64,000 nucleotides of DNA, taken from positions 43,668 to 107,667 of the forward strand of contig JBBQWZ010000016.1 of the NCBI GenBank assembly GCA_038210135.1, written 5' to 3'. Shown here one piece after another: positions 35,264 through 44,546 of this stretch. Position numbers and translations under genes: made by a program. Every line of letters starts with the position of its first letter. Positions within the stretch are counted from its first letter, which is position 1. The notes below the pieces were generated by a model, which saw only the letters and a list, made by a program, of their open reading frames with translations, searched no databases and was not told the origin of the DNA. Source of the DNA: JBBQWZ01 sp038210135 (GTDB taxonomy: Bacteria; Acidobacteriota; Terriglobia; Bryobacterales; Bryobacteraceae).

Positions 35264-35683
35264 ATGAATATTTCCGTTAAAGGCGAATACGCCCTCGAAG
35301 CCGTGTTCGATCTCGCCACCCAGAAGCCCGGCGAGCCGATCAAAATCGGCGACATCGCCAAGCGGCAAAAGATTCCGCAAAAGTTTCTCGAGTTGATCCT
35401 CGGTTCGCTCAAGCAATCCGGAATCGTCGAATCGCGGCGTGGCGCCGAAGGCGGCTACATGCTCGCGCGGCAAGCCGACATGATCACCGTGGGCGAAGTG
35501 ATGCGCGCGATTGAAGGCCCGATGGACGCGCGTACCAAACGGCGCAAGGACGTCCCCTTCCATTCCCTCTGGAAGCGCGTGGACGAAGGCATCTCCGGCG
35601 TCATCGACAAAACCAATTTCGCCGAGCTGGCCCGCGAGTGGCGCGAATCGAAAACCACCTACGTTCCGAACTGGGAGATCTAA
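35264..35683 (+). CDS. Rrf2-family transcriptional regulator
   Basis: 139 residues. The winged-helix start MNISVKGEYALEAVFDLA, then RQKIPQKFLELILGSLKQSG and RRGAEGGYMLAR, is typical of Rrf2 proteins. The three-cysteine cluster that binds iron-sulphur in IscR and NsrR is absent, so this is the redox-silent, CymR-like kind. CymR represses cysteine synthesis genes and binds cysteine synthase; here cysK follows three bases later, which supports the same role. It is divergent from the riboflavin kinase gene. Confidence 0.92.
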   Translation: MNISVKGEYALEAVFDLATQKPGEPIKIGDIAKRQKIPQKFLELILGSLKQSGIVESRRGAEGGYMLARQADMITVGEVMRAIEGPMDARTKRRKDVPFHSLWKRVDEGISGVIDKTNFAELAREWRESKTTYVPNWEI

Positions 35684-35686
35684 GCC

Positions 35687-36643
35687 GTGGCCTATTTCGC
35701 CGACAATTCCCTGAGCATCGGCCGCACGCCGCTGGTCAAGCTGAATCGGGTTACGGACGGCGCCGGCGCCACCGTGCTCGCGAAAATCGAAGGCCGCAAT
35801 CCCGCTTACTCGGTGAAGTGCCGCATCGGCGCCGCCATGATCTGGGACGCGGAGAAGCGCGGCATCCTCACCGCCGGCAAGGAATTGATTGAACCGACCA
35901 GCGGCAATACCGGAATCGCGCTCGCTTTCGTCGCCGCCGCCCGCGGCTATCCCATCACTCTGACGATGCCCGAAACCATGTCCATCGAGCGGCGCAAAGT
36001 TCTCCGCGCGCTCGGCGCGAACCTCATCCTCACCGACGGCGCCGGCGGCATGAAAGCCTCGATCGAACGCGCCGAGCAAATGGTCGAAGCCGATCCGCGA
36101 CGCTACATTCTTCTGCAGCAATTCAAGAACCCCGCGAATCCGGAAATCCACGTTAAGACAACGGGCCCCGAAATTTGGGACGACACCGACGGCGCGGTGG
36201 ACGTGTTCGTCGCCGGCATCGGAACCGGCGGAACCATCACCGGCGTCTCCCGCTATTTGAAACAAGTCCGCGGCAAAGCGATCGTGTCGGTTGGCGTGGA
36301 GCCCGCCGCCAGCCCTATCATCACGCAGACTCTGCGCGGCGAAACTCCGAAGCCCGGTCCGCACAAAATCCAAGGCATCGGCGCCGGCTTTATTCCTGAC
36401 ACGCTCGACCTCAAGATGATCGACCGCATGGAGCTCGTCTCGAACGAAGAGGCGATCGACATGGCGCGCCGCCTCGCGAAGGAAGAAGGCATCCTCTCGG
36501 GAATCTCTTGCGGCGCCGCCGCGGCCGCCGCGATCCGCGTTGCGCGCGAGCCTAGTATGGTCGGCAAAACCATCGTCGTCGTACTCCCGGATTCGGGCGA
36601 GCGCTATCTGACCTCGACGCTGTTTGAAGGCATCAGCGAATAA
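35687..36643 (+). CDS. cysK: Cysteine synthase A
   Basis: 318 residues. A PLP enzyme that makes cysteine from O-acetylserine and sulphide. The PLP lysine lies in the segment NPAYSVKCRIGAAMI, the substrate loop is EPTSGNTGIALAFV, and the phosphate-binding loop is GIGTGGTITGVSRYLK. The start is GTG at 35687, three bases after the Rrf2 stop. The first residues MAYFADNSLSIGRTPLVKL match family N-termini. With the Rrf2 gene it forms a two-gene sulphur-assimilation unit. Confidence 0.96.
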   Translation: MAYFADNSLSIGRTPLVKLNRVTDGAGATVLAKIEGRNPAYSVKCRIGAAMIWDAEKRGILTAGKELIEPTSGNTGIALAFVAAARGYPITLTMPETMSIERRKVLRALGANLILTDGAGGMKASIERAEQMVEADPRRYILLQQFKNPANPEIHVKTTGPEIWDDTDGAVDVFVAGIGTGGTITGVSRYLKQVRGKAIVSVGVEPAASPIITQTLRGETPKPGPHKIQGIGAGFIPDTLDLKMIDRMELVSNEEAIDMARRLAKEEGILSGISCGAAAAAAIRVAREPSMVGKTIVVVLPDSGERYLTSTLFEGISE

Positions 36644-36758
36644 TCTCCAACTCGCGGCGATGCCGGTCGATTTCAGCCTCCTTCTGTTTCCGCACGATTC
36701 CGGAACCGCATTCGGCGGGCCCATTTATCGCCGGTCAGAGCACTAGTAGACTGATGTC

Positions 36759-37343
36759 GTGATCGAACGTGTGGGCGTCTTCTGCGGTTCTTCGAGGGGC
36801 AACGATCCGGTGTATGCGCATGCGGCCGCGCAAGTCGGCGCGCTGCTGGCTGAACGAGGAATCGGCCTGGTCTACGGCGGCGGCAACGTCGGGCTGATGG
36901 GAGTCGTGGCGGACGCCTGCCTTGCTGGCGGCGGCGAGGTGATCGGCGTGATTCCGCAATCGCTGCTCGATAAGGAAGTCGGTCATCGCGGCCTGACCGA
37001 ATTGCACATCGTATCCACCATGCACGAGCGCAAGGCCTTGATGGCGGACCTCGCGAATTCGTTCCTGGCGCTCCCCGGTGGCTACGGAACCTGGGATGAG
37101 TTCTGCGAAATTCTGACGTGGTGCCAACTGGGCCTGCAGCGCAAGACCTTCGGGCTGCTCAACGTGAAGGGCTACTACGACCCGATGTTGAGGATGGCCG
37201 ACGTCGCGGTCGCCGAAGGATTCCTCAGTCCAGTGCACCGCGGCATCATTCTCACCGGCGCGGATCCGGCGGAGTTGCTGGAGCGGTTAGTGAATACGAG
37301 CCCGGCCGTCGTCGATAAGTGGCTGGACCGCTCGGCGCGGTAA
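36759..37343 (+). CDS. LOG-family protein (TIGR00730), nucleoside monophosphate phosphoribohydrolase
   Basis: 194 residues. The start VGVFCGSSRGNDPVYAHAA is the nucleotide-binding strand-loop, and PGGYGTWDEFCEILTW is the family signature PGGxGTxxE, with the catalytic Arg and Glu. LOG proteins hydrolyse N6-modified AMP to free base, and bacterial members often act as general nucleotide hydrolases. The start is GTG at 36759. It is probably monocistronic, 115 bases after cysK, and convergent with the nitroreductase. Confidence 0.93.
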   Translation: MIERVGVFCGSSRGNDPVYAHAAAQVGALLAERGIGLVYGGGNVGLMGVVADACLAGGGEVIGVIPQSLLDKEVGHRGLTELHIVSTMHERKALMADLANSFLALPGGYGTWDEFCEILTWCQLGLQRKTFGLLNVKGYYDPMLRMADVAVAEGFLSPVHRGIILTGADPAELLERLVNTSPAVVDKWLDRSAR

Positions 37344-37359
37344 TTCGAAGAAGGCCGAT

Positions 37360-38040
37360 TTATTTCAGGATCATCACTTCGGCGAGCGGCTTTTTCGTCA
37401 GTACGGGCACAGTTGCGTCCGCCGCCGGGTAGCCGACCGGGATGAGGAGAAAGGGCCGCTCGTTCGCCGGGCGGTCGAGGAGCTTCGACAGAAAGCCCAT
37501 GGGACTCGGCGTGTGGGTGAGGGTGACGAGTCCGGCCATGTGCAAGGCGGCGAGCAAAAAGCCGGACGCGATTCCGACGGATTCCTGCACGTAGTAGTGC
37601 TTGATGCGGCGTTCCGGCTGGGCTTGGTCGATCCCGTAGTCAATGCGGAAGACCACAATCAGGTACGGCGCAATCTCGAGGAATTCCTTGTGCCAGTCGG
37701 TTCCGAGCGGGGCGAGCGCCTCGAGCCATTCCTCGGGAAAGCGATTCTCGTAGTTCTCGCGTTCCTCGGTTTCGGCGGCTTCGCGGATCTGACGTTTGAT
37801 GGCCGGATCCTGGACGACGACGAAGCGCCAAGGCTGCTGGTTGGCTCCGCTGGGGGCCAGACTGGCGACGCGGATCGCGTTTGCGATCAAGTCGAGCGGA
37901 ACCGGTTCGGGCGAGAATTCGCGGACGGTGCGCCGCCGCGCCATGACATCGAGGAAGCGCCCGCTGTGCTGACGCTGATCCTCCTCGGACTGCGGGTGGA
38001 ATTCGAGAGGGTGGTGTGGATATCGGTCAGGTTTCGGCAT
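37360..38040 (-). CDS. Nitroreductase-family protein, iodotyrosine deiodinase-like
   Basis: 226 residues from the ATG at 38040; an upstream ATG at 38094 adds 18 residues. FMN-binding landmarks: RRRTVREFSPEPVPLDL, LAPSGANQQPWRFVVVQDP and the end PVGYPAADATVP. The charged lid segment EERENYENRFPEEWLEAL resembles iodotyrosine deiodinase homologues, which in bacteria dehalogenate or reduce aromatic substrates. The natural substrate is unknown. It is divergent from the VWFA operon and convergent with the LOG gene. Confidence 0.87.
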   Translation of the reverse strand: MPKPDRYPHHPLEFHPQSEEDQRQHSGRFLDVMARRRTVREFSPEPVPLDLIANAIRVASLAPSGANQQPWRFVVVQDPAIKRQIREAAETEERENYENRFPEEWLEALAPLGTDWHKEFLEIAPYLIVVFRIDYGIDQAQPERRIKHYYVQESVGIASGFLLAALHMAGLVTLTHTPSPMGFLSKLLDRPANERPFLLIPVGYPAADATVPVLTKKPLAEVMILK

Positions 38041-38193
38041 CAGGGACAGGATTCCGGGTCCGATCTCTACTGTACGCGACTCGATTTCTAACATCGAGTG
38101 CCAAATCTACACCGACCCAATTCGAGGACGATCGCGATGCCCCCCGAAGATTTTGCGTACTCTCGCCTGGCGGCATCGTATATATGAGTATTG

Positions 38194-39207
38194 GTGCGAA
38201 TCCTTTCATTAGCGTTGGCGATCGCCTTGGTGACGACGGCTCAGGAGCCGGAGCCGATTCGCGTCAATGTCAGGCTGATCAACGTTTCGTTTAGCGTCCG
38301 CGATGCCAAAGGAAACCTGGTTCGCGATCTGACTAAGGACGACTTTGAAGTTCTCGACGATGGCGTTCCGCAGACGATTTCGTTCTTCGCGCGGAGCGCG
38401 GATGTTCCGCTGAGCCTCGGTGTGATCACGGACTTGAGCGGTAGCCAGATCCATTTCGTCAAGCAGCACGACAAGGACATCCACACATTCTTGAAAGAGA
38501 CGCTGACGTCGAAAGACCGGGCGTTTGCGGTCGGTTTCGCGGGCCGCGTCCGGCTGATCAGCGACTTTTCTTCCTCCGTCAACGGCCTGATGGATCGCAT
38601 CCGGGAAGGCCATCCAAAGAACAGGGATTGGTCGGATCTTCCGGAAGTGGGTCCGCGGGAACTTCGAACCGGCGGCACTTCTTTTTACGATGCGCTGTTC
38701 TATTCGACGACCAGAATCCTGGCCAAGTCGGATACGGGGCGGAGAGCCTTGCTGGTATTCAGCGACGGCGAGGAAACATCCAGCGCGCATCACATGCTCG
38801 ACGTGATTGAGGCGGCGCAGAGCGAAAACGTGGTGATCTTCGGGATCCGTTACACCGACATCGGCGAGCGGGGTTTGACGGCGCGCAATAAGTACGGAAC
38901 GAGTGTGATGTCGCGCCTCTCCAAAGAGACGGGCGGTGTGGATTACGACTCGGAAAAGGCGGATTTGCGCCAGTCGTTTCGCGAGATCGGCGATCAGCTT
39001 CGCTCTTCCTACGAGCTGGCTTTTCACGCATCGCAGCCTTTGAAAGATGGCACGTTCCACAAGCTTGTGATCCGCGCGAAACAGCCCGAGTTGACGATTC
39101 GAGCCAAGAGCGGCTACTACGCGAGGGAATCCGAGATCGTGGACGTGGAGGGAGCCGGCGACACGATTACGGCGCCGGTTTCGAAGAACAGAAAGCGCAA
39201 GAAATGA
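38194..39207 (+). CDS. Exported VWFA-related protein (TIGR03436 type)
   Basis: 337 residues. Signal peptide (LSLALAIALVTTAQE), then an N-terminal strand motif NVSFSVRDAKGNLVRDLTKD and DFEVLDDGVPQTIS, which introduces the von Willebrand factor A domain: VPLSLGVITDLSGSQ (degenerate metal site DxSxS), later ALLVFSDGEET. This is the VWFA-related domain known chiefly from Acidobacteria. The role is likely adhesion or scaffold. The start is GTG 38194 or TTG 38191 just after a TATATAT box; no ribosome site is visible. The stop overlaps the sigma factor start (ATGA), first gene of a five-gene operon. Confidence 0.88.
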   Translation: MRILSLALAIALVTTAQEPEPIRVNVRLINVSFSVRDAKGNLVRDLTKDDFEVLDDGVPQTISFFARSADVPLSLGVITDLSGSQIHFVKQHDKDIHTFLKETLTSKDRAFAVGFAGRVRLISDFSSSVNGLMDRIREGHPKNRDWSDLPEVGPRELRTGGTSFYDALFYSTTRILAKSDTGRRALLVFSDGEETSSAHHMLDVIEAAQSENVVIFGIRYTDIGERGLTARNKYGTSVMSRLSKETGGVDYDSEKADLRQSFREIGDQLRSSYELAFHASQPLKDGTFHKLVIRAKQPELTIRAKSGYYARESEIVDVEGAGDTITAPVSKNRKRKK

Positions 39208-39734
39208 CGGCGGGGATCGTATCCGTCGTTGCGTCTGAGGATGCCCGGCATGAACGCTTCGCGGCTGTCGTGCGCGGACATCAGTCGATGGTGTTCAGCA
39301 TTGCGTTCCATTTCCTGCGGGATCGGGAACGCGCCGAGGAAATTGCGCAGGAAGTTTTCCTGCAGTTGTATCGCAGCGGCGCGGATCTTTCGACGGAAGC
39401 GCATGTGACGTTTTGGCTGCGAAAAGTGGCGTGCCATCGGGCGATCGATTTCGCGCGAAAGCGGAAGTTCGAAGTAGCGCTCGAAGATGCTCCGGAGCCT
39501 GCGACGCCGGACTCAAACGAAGATCCGTGGCTGAACCGGCGGATCCGCGCGCTGCTGACGTCGCTGCCGGAAACGCCGCGCATGGTGATGATCCTGCGCT
39601 ACCAGGAAGAATTGATGCCGGAAGAAATCGCGCGCGTGCTGGAGATGCCGGTGCGTACGGTGAAAAGCCATTTGCAGCGGTCGCTCGCGTTACTCCGCGA
39701 GAAGTTCGACCGCTCTGCGGGGAGTTTGTCATGA
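39204..39734 (+). CDS. ECF-family RNA polymerase sigma factor
   Basis: 176 residues. Region 2 is FSIAFHFLRDRERAEEIAQE followed by VFLQLYRSG, which melts the -10 element; region 4 is PRMVMILRYQEELMPEEIAR followed by VRTVKSHLQRSLALL, the helix-turn-helix that reads the -35 element. It is a SigE/RpoE-type ECF factor. Start and stop each overlap the neighbouring gene by four bases. The adjacent membrane protein is the natural candidate anti-sigma factor; the VWFA and DUF4252 products may feed into or be controlled by it. Confidence 0.93.
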   Translation: MTAGIVSVVASEDARHERFAAVVRGHQSMVFSIAFHFLRDRERAEEIAQEVFLQLYRSGADLSTEAHVTFWLRKVACHRAIDFARKRKFEVALEDAPEPATPDSNEDPWLNRRIRALLTSLPETPRMVMILRYQEELMPEEIARVLEMPVRTVKSHLQRSLALLREKFDRSAGSLS

Positions 39735-40045
39735 ACGAGTTTGAAAAGACAATTCAGGAATCTCTGCGCCGGAGGGATCCGTCTCCGTGGCTCGAATCGC
39801 GGATCCTAGCGGCGGCTTCCGCGTCGCCTCGAAGGTCCTGGTTGCAGAGCCGCATGCGGTGGACATTGGCGCTCGGCGCGGTGGTTTTCGTCATGGGCGG
39901 AGTCGCCTGGCAGCGGGAGCGCGTGATGGACGAACGAGACCGGGCCGCTGGGCAGGCAGCCAAACAAAGGCTGCAACTGGCGCTGAAAATTACGAGCGTA
40001 AAGCTACAACAGATTCAACGGGAAGTGATCGCATCCAATGACTAA
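39731..40045 (+). CDS. Small single-pass membrane protein, candidate anti-sigma factor
   Basis: 104 residues. A 45-residue cytoplasmic N-terminus (MNEFEKTIQESLRRRDPSPW) is followed by one membrane helix (WTLALGAVVFVMGGVAW) and a charged, helical C-terminal part. No zinc-binding HxxxCxxC motif is present, so this is not a ZAS-type anti-sigma. Its position directly after the ECF gene with a four-base overlap makes an anti-sigma role the best guess. It overlaps nothing else of functional meaning. Confidence 0.7.
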   Translation: MNEFEKTIQESLRRRDPSPWLESRILAAASASPRRSWLQSRMRWTLALGAVVFVMGGVAWQRERVMDERDRAAGQAAKQRLQLALKITSVKLQQIQREVIASND

Positions 40046-40061
40046 AGCAAGGAACTACGCC

Positions 40062-40601
40062 ATGAAATTCGCATTGATCATATTCGCTGCAGCGGGATCG
40101 CTGGCAGCGCAGGAATTCCGGATTCCGTCGAGCTTCGACAAGTTCGCAACCCGCGCCAAGGAGATGGTCGACGTCAATCTAGATGGGTCGCTGCTGCAAT
40201 TGGCGGCACGGTTTTTGTCAGATAGCGACGCTGACGAGGCGCAAGTCAAGAAGCTGGTCAGCGGCCTGAAGGGCATCTTCGTCAAGAGCTACGAATTCGA
40301 AAACCGCGGCGAATATACGGAGGCCGATCTCGAATCCTTGCGTTCGCAGTTGAAGGGGCCAGGCTGGTCGCGCATCGTCGGGGTACGGAGTCAACGCTCC
40401 GGCGAAAACTCCGACGTTTATTTGCGGAGCGACGGCAACGCCCTTGGTGGGCTGGTGGTGATCACGTCGGAGCCTCGGCGCCTGACGGTTGTCAACATCA
40501 ATGGGTCGATCAACCCGGATGACATTCGCAGGCTCGGTGGGCACTTTGGAATTCCGAAGTTGGATGGAACCGGTAACTCGAAAAAGAACCGGGAGGACTA
40601 A
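40062..40601 (+). CDS. Exported DUF4252-like protein
   Basis: 179 residues. The ATG at 40062 begins a signal peptide (FALIIFAAAGSLAAQ) and has AAGGA nine bases upstream; an ATG at 40038 overlaps the previous gene but lacks a site. The mature part has FDKFATRAKEMVDVNLDGSL and SGLKGIFVKSYEFENRGEY, with a later ALGGLVVITSEPRRLTVVNI. This matches the DUF4252 family, which in several phyla sits beside ECF sigma factors. The function is unknown. It is the fourth gene of the VWFA-ECF operon. Confidence 0.8.
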   Translation: MKFALIIFAAAGSLAAQEFRIPSSFDKFATRAKEMVDVNLDGSLLQLAARFLSDSDADEAQVKKLVSGLKGIFVKSYEFENRGEYTEADLESLRSQLKGPGWSRIVGVRSQRSGENSDVYLRSDGNALGGLVVITSEPRRLTVVNINGSINPDDIRRLGGHFGIPKLDGTGNSKKNRED

Positions 40602-40605
40602 CGTC

Positions 40606-41106
40606 ATGAAAACCTTTTCGCTGGTGCTTCCGCTGTTATTGTTCGCTCCGGCTGCTTCGTTCGCGGCGGATCGTGAGTTCCGCGACGTGGTGGAGGCTAT
40701 CTCCGATGCATTCCATACCAAGCCGCTGCACATTCCGCTGATGGGTCTGGTGAACGCGGTGACGTACTTCGCGCGGCCCGCGGGCACCAAGCACCTCGAT
40801 ATCGCCGTGTTCGAGAATCTCGAGGCGCGCGGCCGTCGCGACAGCGACATTGCGAGCTCCATTCGCGCCGCGGTGGGTGGTTCATGGAAGCCGTTTCTGC
40901 AAGTCAAGACCATGCGCGACGACACCGAGGAACACGTCCTTGTCTACATGCGGCAGCATGGGCGCGAGTGGAAGCTGTTGATCACGACGGTCGAACGGCG
41001 GCATGCGACGGTGATTCAAGTGGCGTTGAATGCGGCCGCGCTGGAGCGTTGGCTGGTGGATCCGATCGCAGCAGTACGGCATCGGATGCGGGATATCGAC
41101 GACTAG
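40606..41106 (+). CDS. Exported DUF4252-like protein, second copy
   Basis: 166 residues. Signal peptide (LLLFAPAASFAA), then FRDVVEAISDAFHTKPLHIP and HLDIAVFENLEARG. It resembles its upstream neighbour in length and layout but has diverged in sequence, so the two may be an old tandem duplication. The ATG at 40606 follows GGAGG. Its stop TAG shares CTAG (41103-41106) with the stop of the convergent addA. It is the last gene of the operon. Function unknown. Confidence 0.72.
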   Translation: MKTFSLVLPLLLFAPAASFAADREFRDVVEAISDAFHTKPLHIPLMGLVNAVTYFARPAGTKHLDIAVFENLEARGRRDSDIASSIRAAVGGSWKPFLQVKTMRDDTEEHVLVYMRQHGREWKLLITTVERRHATVIQVALNAAALERWLVDPIAAVRHRMRDIDD

Positions 41107-44100
41107 ACGTTGAGCAGCCAGCCGCGCGCTTTTTGACCAGTGCTTTTCGAGAGTGCGAAGCAGTACCAGGCCAGCTGGACTTCGTAACGGACGCGCGCAT
41201 CTACGATGTCCGCGTCGGTCTTGAAATCGACGACGTGCCATTCGCCATTCTCGAGGAAAGCAAGATCGAGTACGCCTTCGACAAGGCGCTTTTCGTCGAG
41301 CCTCACCATCAATGGATATTCGCGATGCAGGCGTTCCGCGGCGCGAGCTTTTGCTAGCAGACGATGGGCGAGCGCTTGCTGAACGGCCGCGACGGCTGCC
41401 TCGATCTCTTCCCTGGTAGCGCCTAAGACGCGCGCGTGGACGGATGCGATGGCGCGCAATTTGTCGAGAGTCGCGTCAAGCGGAGAATCGCGCAAGACGC
41501 CGTGAACCAGGCTTCCGAAGCGTCTTCCAGCTGGGCGGCCCGATGCTCTTTCGGTTGATTCCAAGCGAATGACGCAGTCATATTCAGGCGGCGGCGTGGT
41601 CATCTGCGCGGCCAGCAAAACTTCGAGTGAAGGCACGGCGCCTTGCGCCGAAACCGCCTGACGGGCTACTTTCCACGCCACGTAGTTTTCGATACCGCCA
41701 GCGGCGGCGGGTCCGTCGCCGAGGATTTCGATCTGGTTCACGCCGCGATCGCCAGGTCCGCGCAGGGTAAGCTTCGACGGATCCCACCAGGTGACGTCGT
41801 GCCCGCCCTCGGCGGCTTGATGGAGTCCGGGGCGAATCTGCGGTCCGTCTCCATACTCGATGGGAAGGTTAAGGACGGTCTGGCGTCCGAACTCCGGCGC
41901 GCCAGGGGATTTGCGCGGATTGCGCCACGTGTCTTTCGACGGATAGAGGGCTTTATCCAGCGGCGAGAGCCAGGTTTCTTTCTGCCAGTCCTGAGAAATT
42001 CCGTCACCGATAACGGGGACGACGAGCAGGTCGCGGGCGCGTGTAGCGGCGACGTAGGCGATGCGGACGCCTTCGGCTTTCTCGCGCTCGGTTTCCTCGT
42101 CCTGATGTTCAATCAATTCCCAGGGAGCGCAATAGAGCAATTTCTGCGCGCAGATGTCGCGCGTCGCGTCGACGTAGCGCTCGGCTTCGCGCGAGAGGCG
42201 GGTGGTCATGTCGGCGAGGATGACGACCGGGAATTCAAGGCCTTTGGCTTTGTGGACGCTCATCAGCAGGACGCCGTCCGCGCCCTCCTCGAGCACCGGC
42301 GCTTCTTCCGTGTCGGCGCGCTCGGCTTGGGCTTCCATTTCTTCGACGAAGCCGCGGAACGACATTCCGCCGGAGAGTTCAAACTGGCGGGCAAGGTCCG
42401 CGACACGCTGCACGTTGGCGAGCACCTGGTGTCCGCCGGGGCGGAAAACGTATCCGGCATGGGCGCGCGCGGATTCGAGCAGGCTGTTGACGGTGTCGGC
42501 GAAAGGCCGCCGATTGCGGCCGCGGTGGAGTTGCTTGAGGACGTCGAGCGCATGCCAGACGGGTTCGAAGTCAGGCTCGGCCGTGTCGGGCTTGGGCACA
42601 TACGGATGCAGACGATGGAATTTACTTTTGAAGCGCAGCAGGATTCCGTCGGCGATAGCGAAGAGCGAGCCCTTCAATGTAGCGAAGACGCTGAGCTCGT
42701 CGTCGGGCCATTCGATCGCGGCGAGAGCGGCGCGGAGAGCCTGGATCTCCTCGCGCTGATAGTACGATTTCGAACCTACTAAGAGATGCGAAAGGCCGCG
42801 GGCTTCGAGCGCGCGTGAGTAGTTGCGGGAAAGGTCTTCCTTCCCCGACCGGAAGCGGCGGAAGAGGACGGCGACGTGGCGAGCGCGAATCGGAACCCGC
42901 TCGCACGTTTCCGGATCCTCGACTTTCCAGCCGCTTTCGTGGACCAGCCAATGCACGAACGCGGCGATCAACTCGGGCTGCTGCTCTTCGATGCGGTCGC
43001 GGCGGATGTAGCGATCACCATATGGACTCGGAACCGGCAGCGCGATGACGGCGGGTTGATCGTCCCGGGTTCCGCGGTGGGCTTCGAGTGGCGCGTACTC
43101 GGCTTGTCCGGCTTGCTCGCGCATTTCAGATGCGAAGGCGGAGTTCACCATTTCCTGCACCGGACGCAGCGAGCGATAGCTCTTGGTAAGGTGCACGAGC
43201 CGCGCTCCGTGTTCGATCAGGTTGTCGCGGACACGCGTGTAGAGGGCGACGTCGGCGCGGCGGAATTTGTAGATCGACTGCTTTGGATCGCCGACCAGGA
43301 ACAGTTTGCCGGGCTTGGGACGCGCCCGCTGCCAAGCGTCTTCTTGCGGATCTTCGGCGGCGAGCAGCAGGAAGAGCTCGGCCTGAAGCGGATCCGTGTC
43401 CTGAAATTCGTCGATGAAGATATGCGTGTAGCGGTTCTGTAAGTAGGCGCGGACTTCCGGGCGTTCGCGCACCATATTGCGCGCCAGGATCAGAAGGTCG
43501 AGGAAGTCGAGGCGGCCGGTGCGCCGCTTGGCCTGCTCGTAGCGTTCGACGAGGCCGCGCATTTCACCGGCGAGCAGCGTGGCCATATCGGCCTCCGCGG
43601 CGATGCGGAATTTGTCGAGAGCAAAGACCAGGCGATCTCTCTGATCGGAGACCTGCTCACGCGGCAGTCCATCCGCGAAGGCGCTTTTCGCGGAACCCTT
43701 TCCACCACGCGCGGCGCGGCTGAGGTCAGCGGGAAGGCGGCAAAGCAGACTTTCGAGGACCACGTAGTCGCGCGAATCCGACGAACGCTCGGCGCGCTCG
43801 CGCCAGTCGTCGAATTCGATGATCGGGCGCAGGGCCTTGACGAGTAGGTCCGACTTTTTGCCGCGACGGGCGTCGGCGGCGAGATCTCTAGTGAGGTCCA
43901 CCAGCGTATCGATCGTGCCGCTAAGATCGAGGTCGGCCTTCATCCATTCTGTTTCGAAATCACGCCATTCGATTAACTGGCGGCCGGCGTATTTGAGCTG
44001 TTCGGCGGGCGCCTGGCCGCTCCAGTCCTGGCGCAGCGCGAGGCGCGCGAAGGCGCGCTTCAGGCCCGGTGCTTGCTGACCGAGCATATGTTCAAGCCAC

Positions 44101-44546
44101 TGGCGAAACACGCGATTGTAGATGCGCGCGTTTTCCATTTCGGTCAGTTCTTCAAACGCCGGATCGATGCAGGCTTCGACGGGACGCTCGCGAAGCAGCT
44201 GCGCGCAGAAGGAATGAATAGTGCCGATGAAGGCCTCTTCGAGATGCTCGAGCGCGTCCTCAATGTTCGAGCAGGCTGCCGGATCGGAGGTGTCGTGGCG
44301 GGCTTCGTCGAGCTTCTGCCGCAGGCGGAGCTTCAATTCGCCGGCGGCTTTGTGGGTAAAGGTGACGGCCACGATGCTGCCGATTTTGGCGCGCCCGCTG
44401 GCCAGCAGAGCGGCGACGCGATTCACCAGCTGGGTGGTTTTTCCGGTTCCGGCGGAGGCCTCGACAATCAGCGTGTCGTCGAGCGCGGTCGAGATCAGTT
44501 CGCGAGCGGCGGCGTCGCCGTGCGAGGGAGCTGCGCCGGGATTCAC
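41103..44546 (-). CDS. addA: AddA-like helicase-nuclease
   Basis: 1147 residues. UvrD-type helicase with a C-terminal RecB-like nuclease. Walker A is EASAGTGKTTQLVNRVAALL, motif II is IFIDEFQDTDPLQAELF, and motif VI is VAYVAATRARDLLVV. The nuclease end has GVLDLAF followed by WHVVDFKTDADI, the GxxD...DxK set. With AddB it processes double-strand ends for RecA. It starts inside the addB stop (ATGA, 44543-44546), so the two are coupled. The product is cytoplasmic. Confidence 0.93.
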   Translation of the reverse strand: MNPGAAPSHGDAAARELISTALDDTLIVEASAGTGKTTQLVNRVAALLASGRAKIGSIVAVTFTHKAAGELKLRLRQKLDEARHDTSDPAACSNIEDALEHLEEAFIGTIHSFCAQLLRERPVEACIDPAFEELTEMENARIYNRVFRQWLEHMLGQQAPGLKRAFARLALRQDWSGQAPAEQLKYAGRQLIEWRDFETEWMKADLDLSGTIDTLVDLTRDLAADARRGKKSDLLVKALRPIIEFDDWRERAERSSDSRDYVVLESLLCRLPADLSRAARGGKGSAKSAFADGLPREQVSDQRDRLVFALDKFRIAAEADMATLLAGEMRGLVERYEQAKRRTGRLDFLDLLILARNMVRERPEVRAYLQNRYTHIFIDEFQDTDPLQAELFLLLAAEDPQEDAWQRARPKPGKLFLVGDPKQSIYKFRRADVALYTRVRDNLIEHGARLVHLTKSYRSLRPVQEMVNSAFASEMREQAGQAEYAPLEAHRGTRDDQPAVIALPVPSPYGDRYIRRDRIEEQQPELIAAFVHWLVHESGWKVEDPETCERVPIRARHVAVLFRRFRSGKEDLSRNYSRALEARGLSHLLVGSKSYYQREEIQALRAALAAIEWPDDELSVFATLKGSLFAIADGILLRFKSKFHRLHPYVPKPDTAEPDFEPVWHALDVLKQLHRGRNRRPFADTVNSLLESARAHAGYVFRPGGHQVLANVQRVADLARQFELSGGMSFRGFVEEMEAQAERADTEEAPVLEEGADGVLLMSVHKAKGLEFPVVILADMTTRLSREAERYVDATRDICAQKLLYCAPWELIEHQDEETEREKAEGVRIAYVAATRARDLLVVPVIGDGISQDWQKETWLSPLDKALYPSKDTWRNPRKSPGAPEFGRQTVLNLPIEYGDGPQIRPGLHQAAEGGHDVTWWDPSKLTLRGPGDRGVNQIEILGDGPAAAGGIENYVAWKVARQAVSAQGAVPSLEVLLAAQMTTPPPEYDCVIRLESTERASGRPAGRRFGSLVHGVLRDSPLDATLDKLRAIASVHARVLGATREEIEAAVAAVQQALAHRLLAKARAAERLHREYPLMVRLDEKRLVEGVLDLAFLENGEWHVVDFKTDADIVDARVRYEVQLAWYCFALSKSTGQKARGWLLNV

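Noticed and set aside
34877..36724. A 615-codon open frame antisense to cysK
   Set aside because: The plus strand encodes Rrf2 and cysteine synthase; the antisense frame has random-looking composition.
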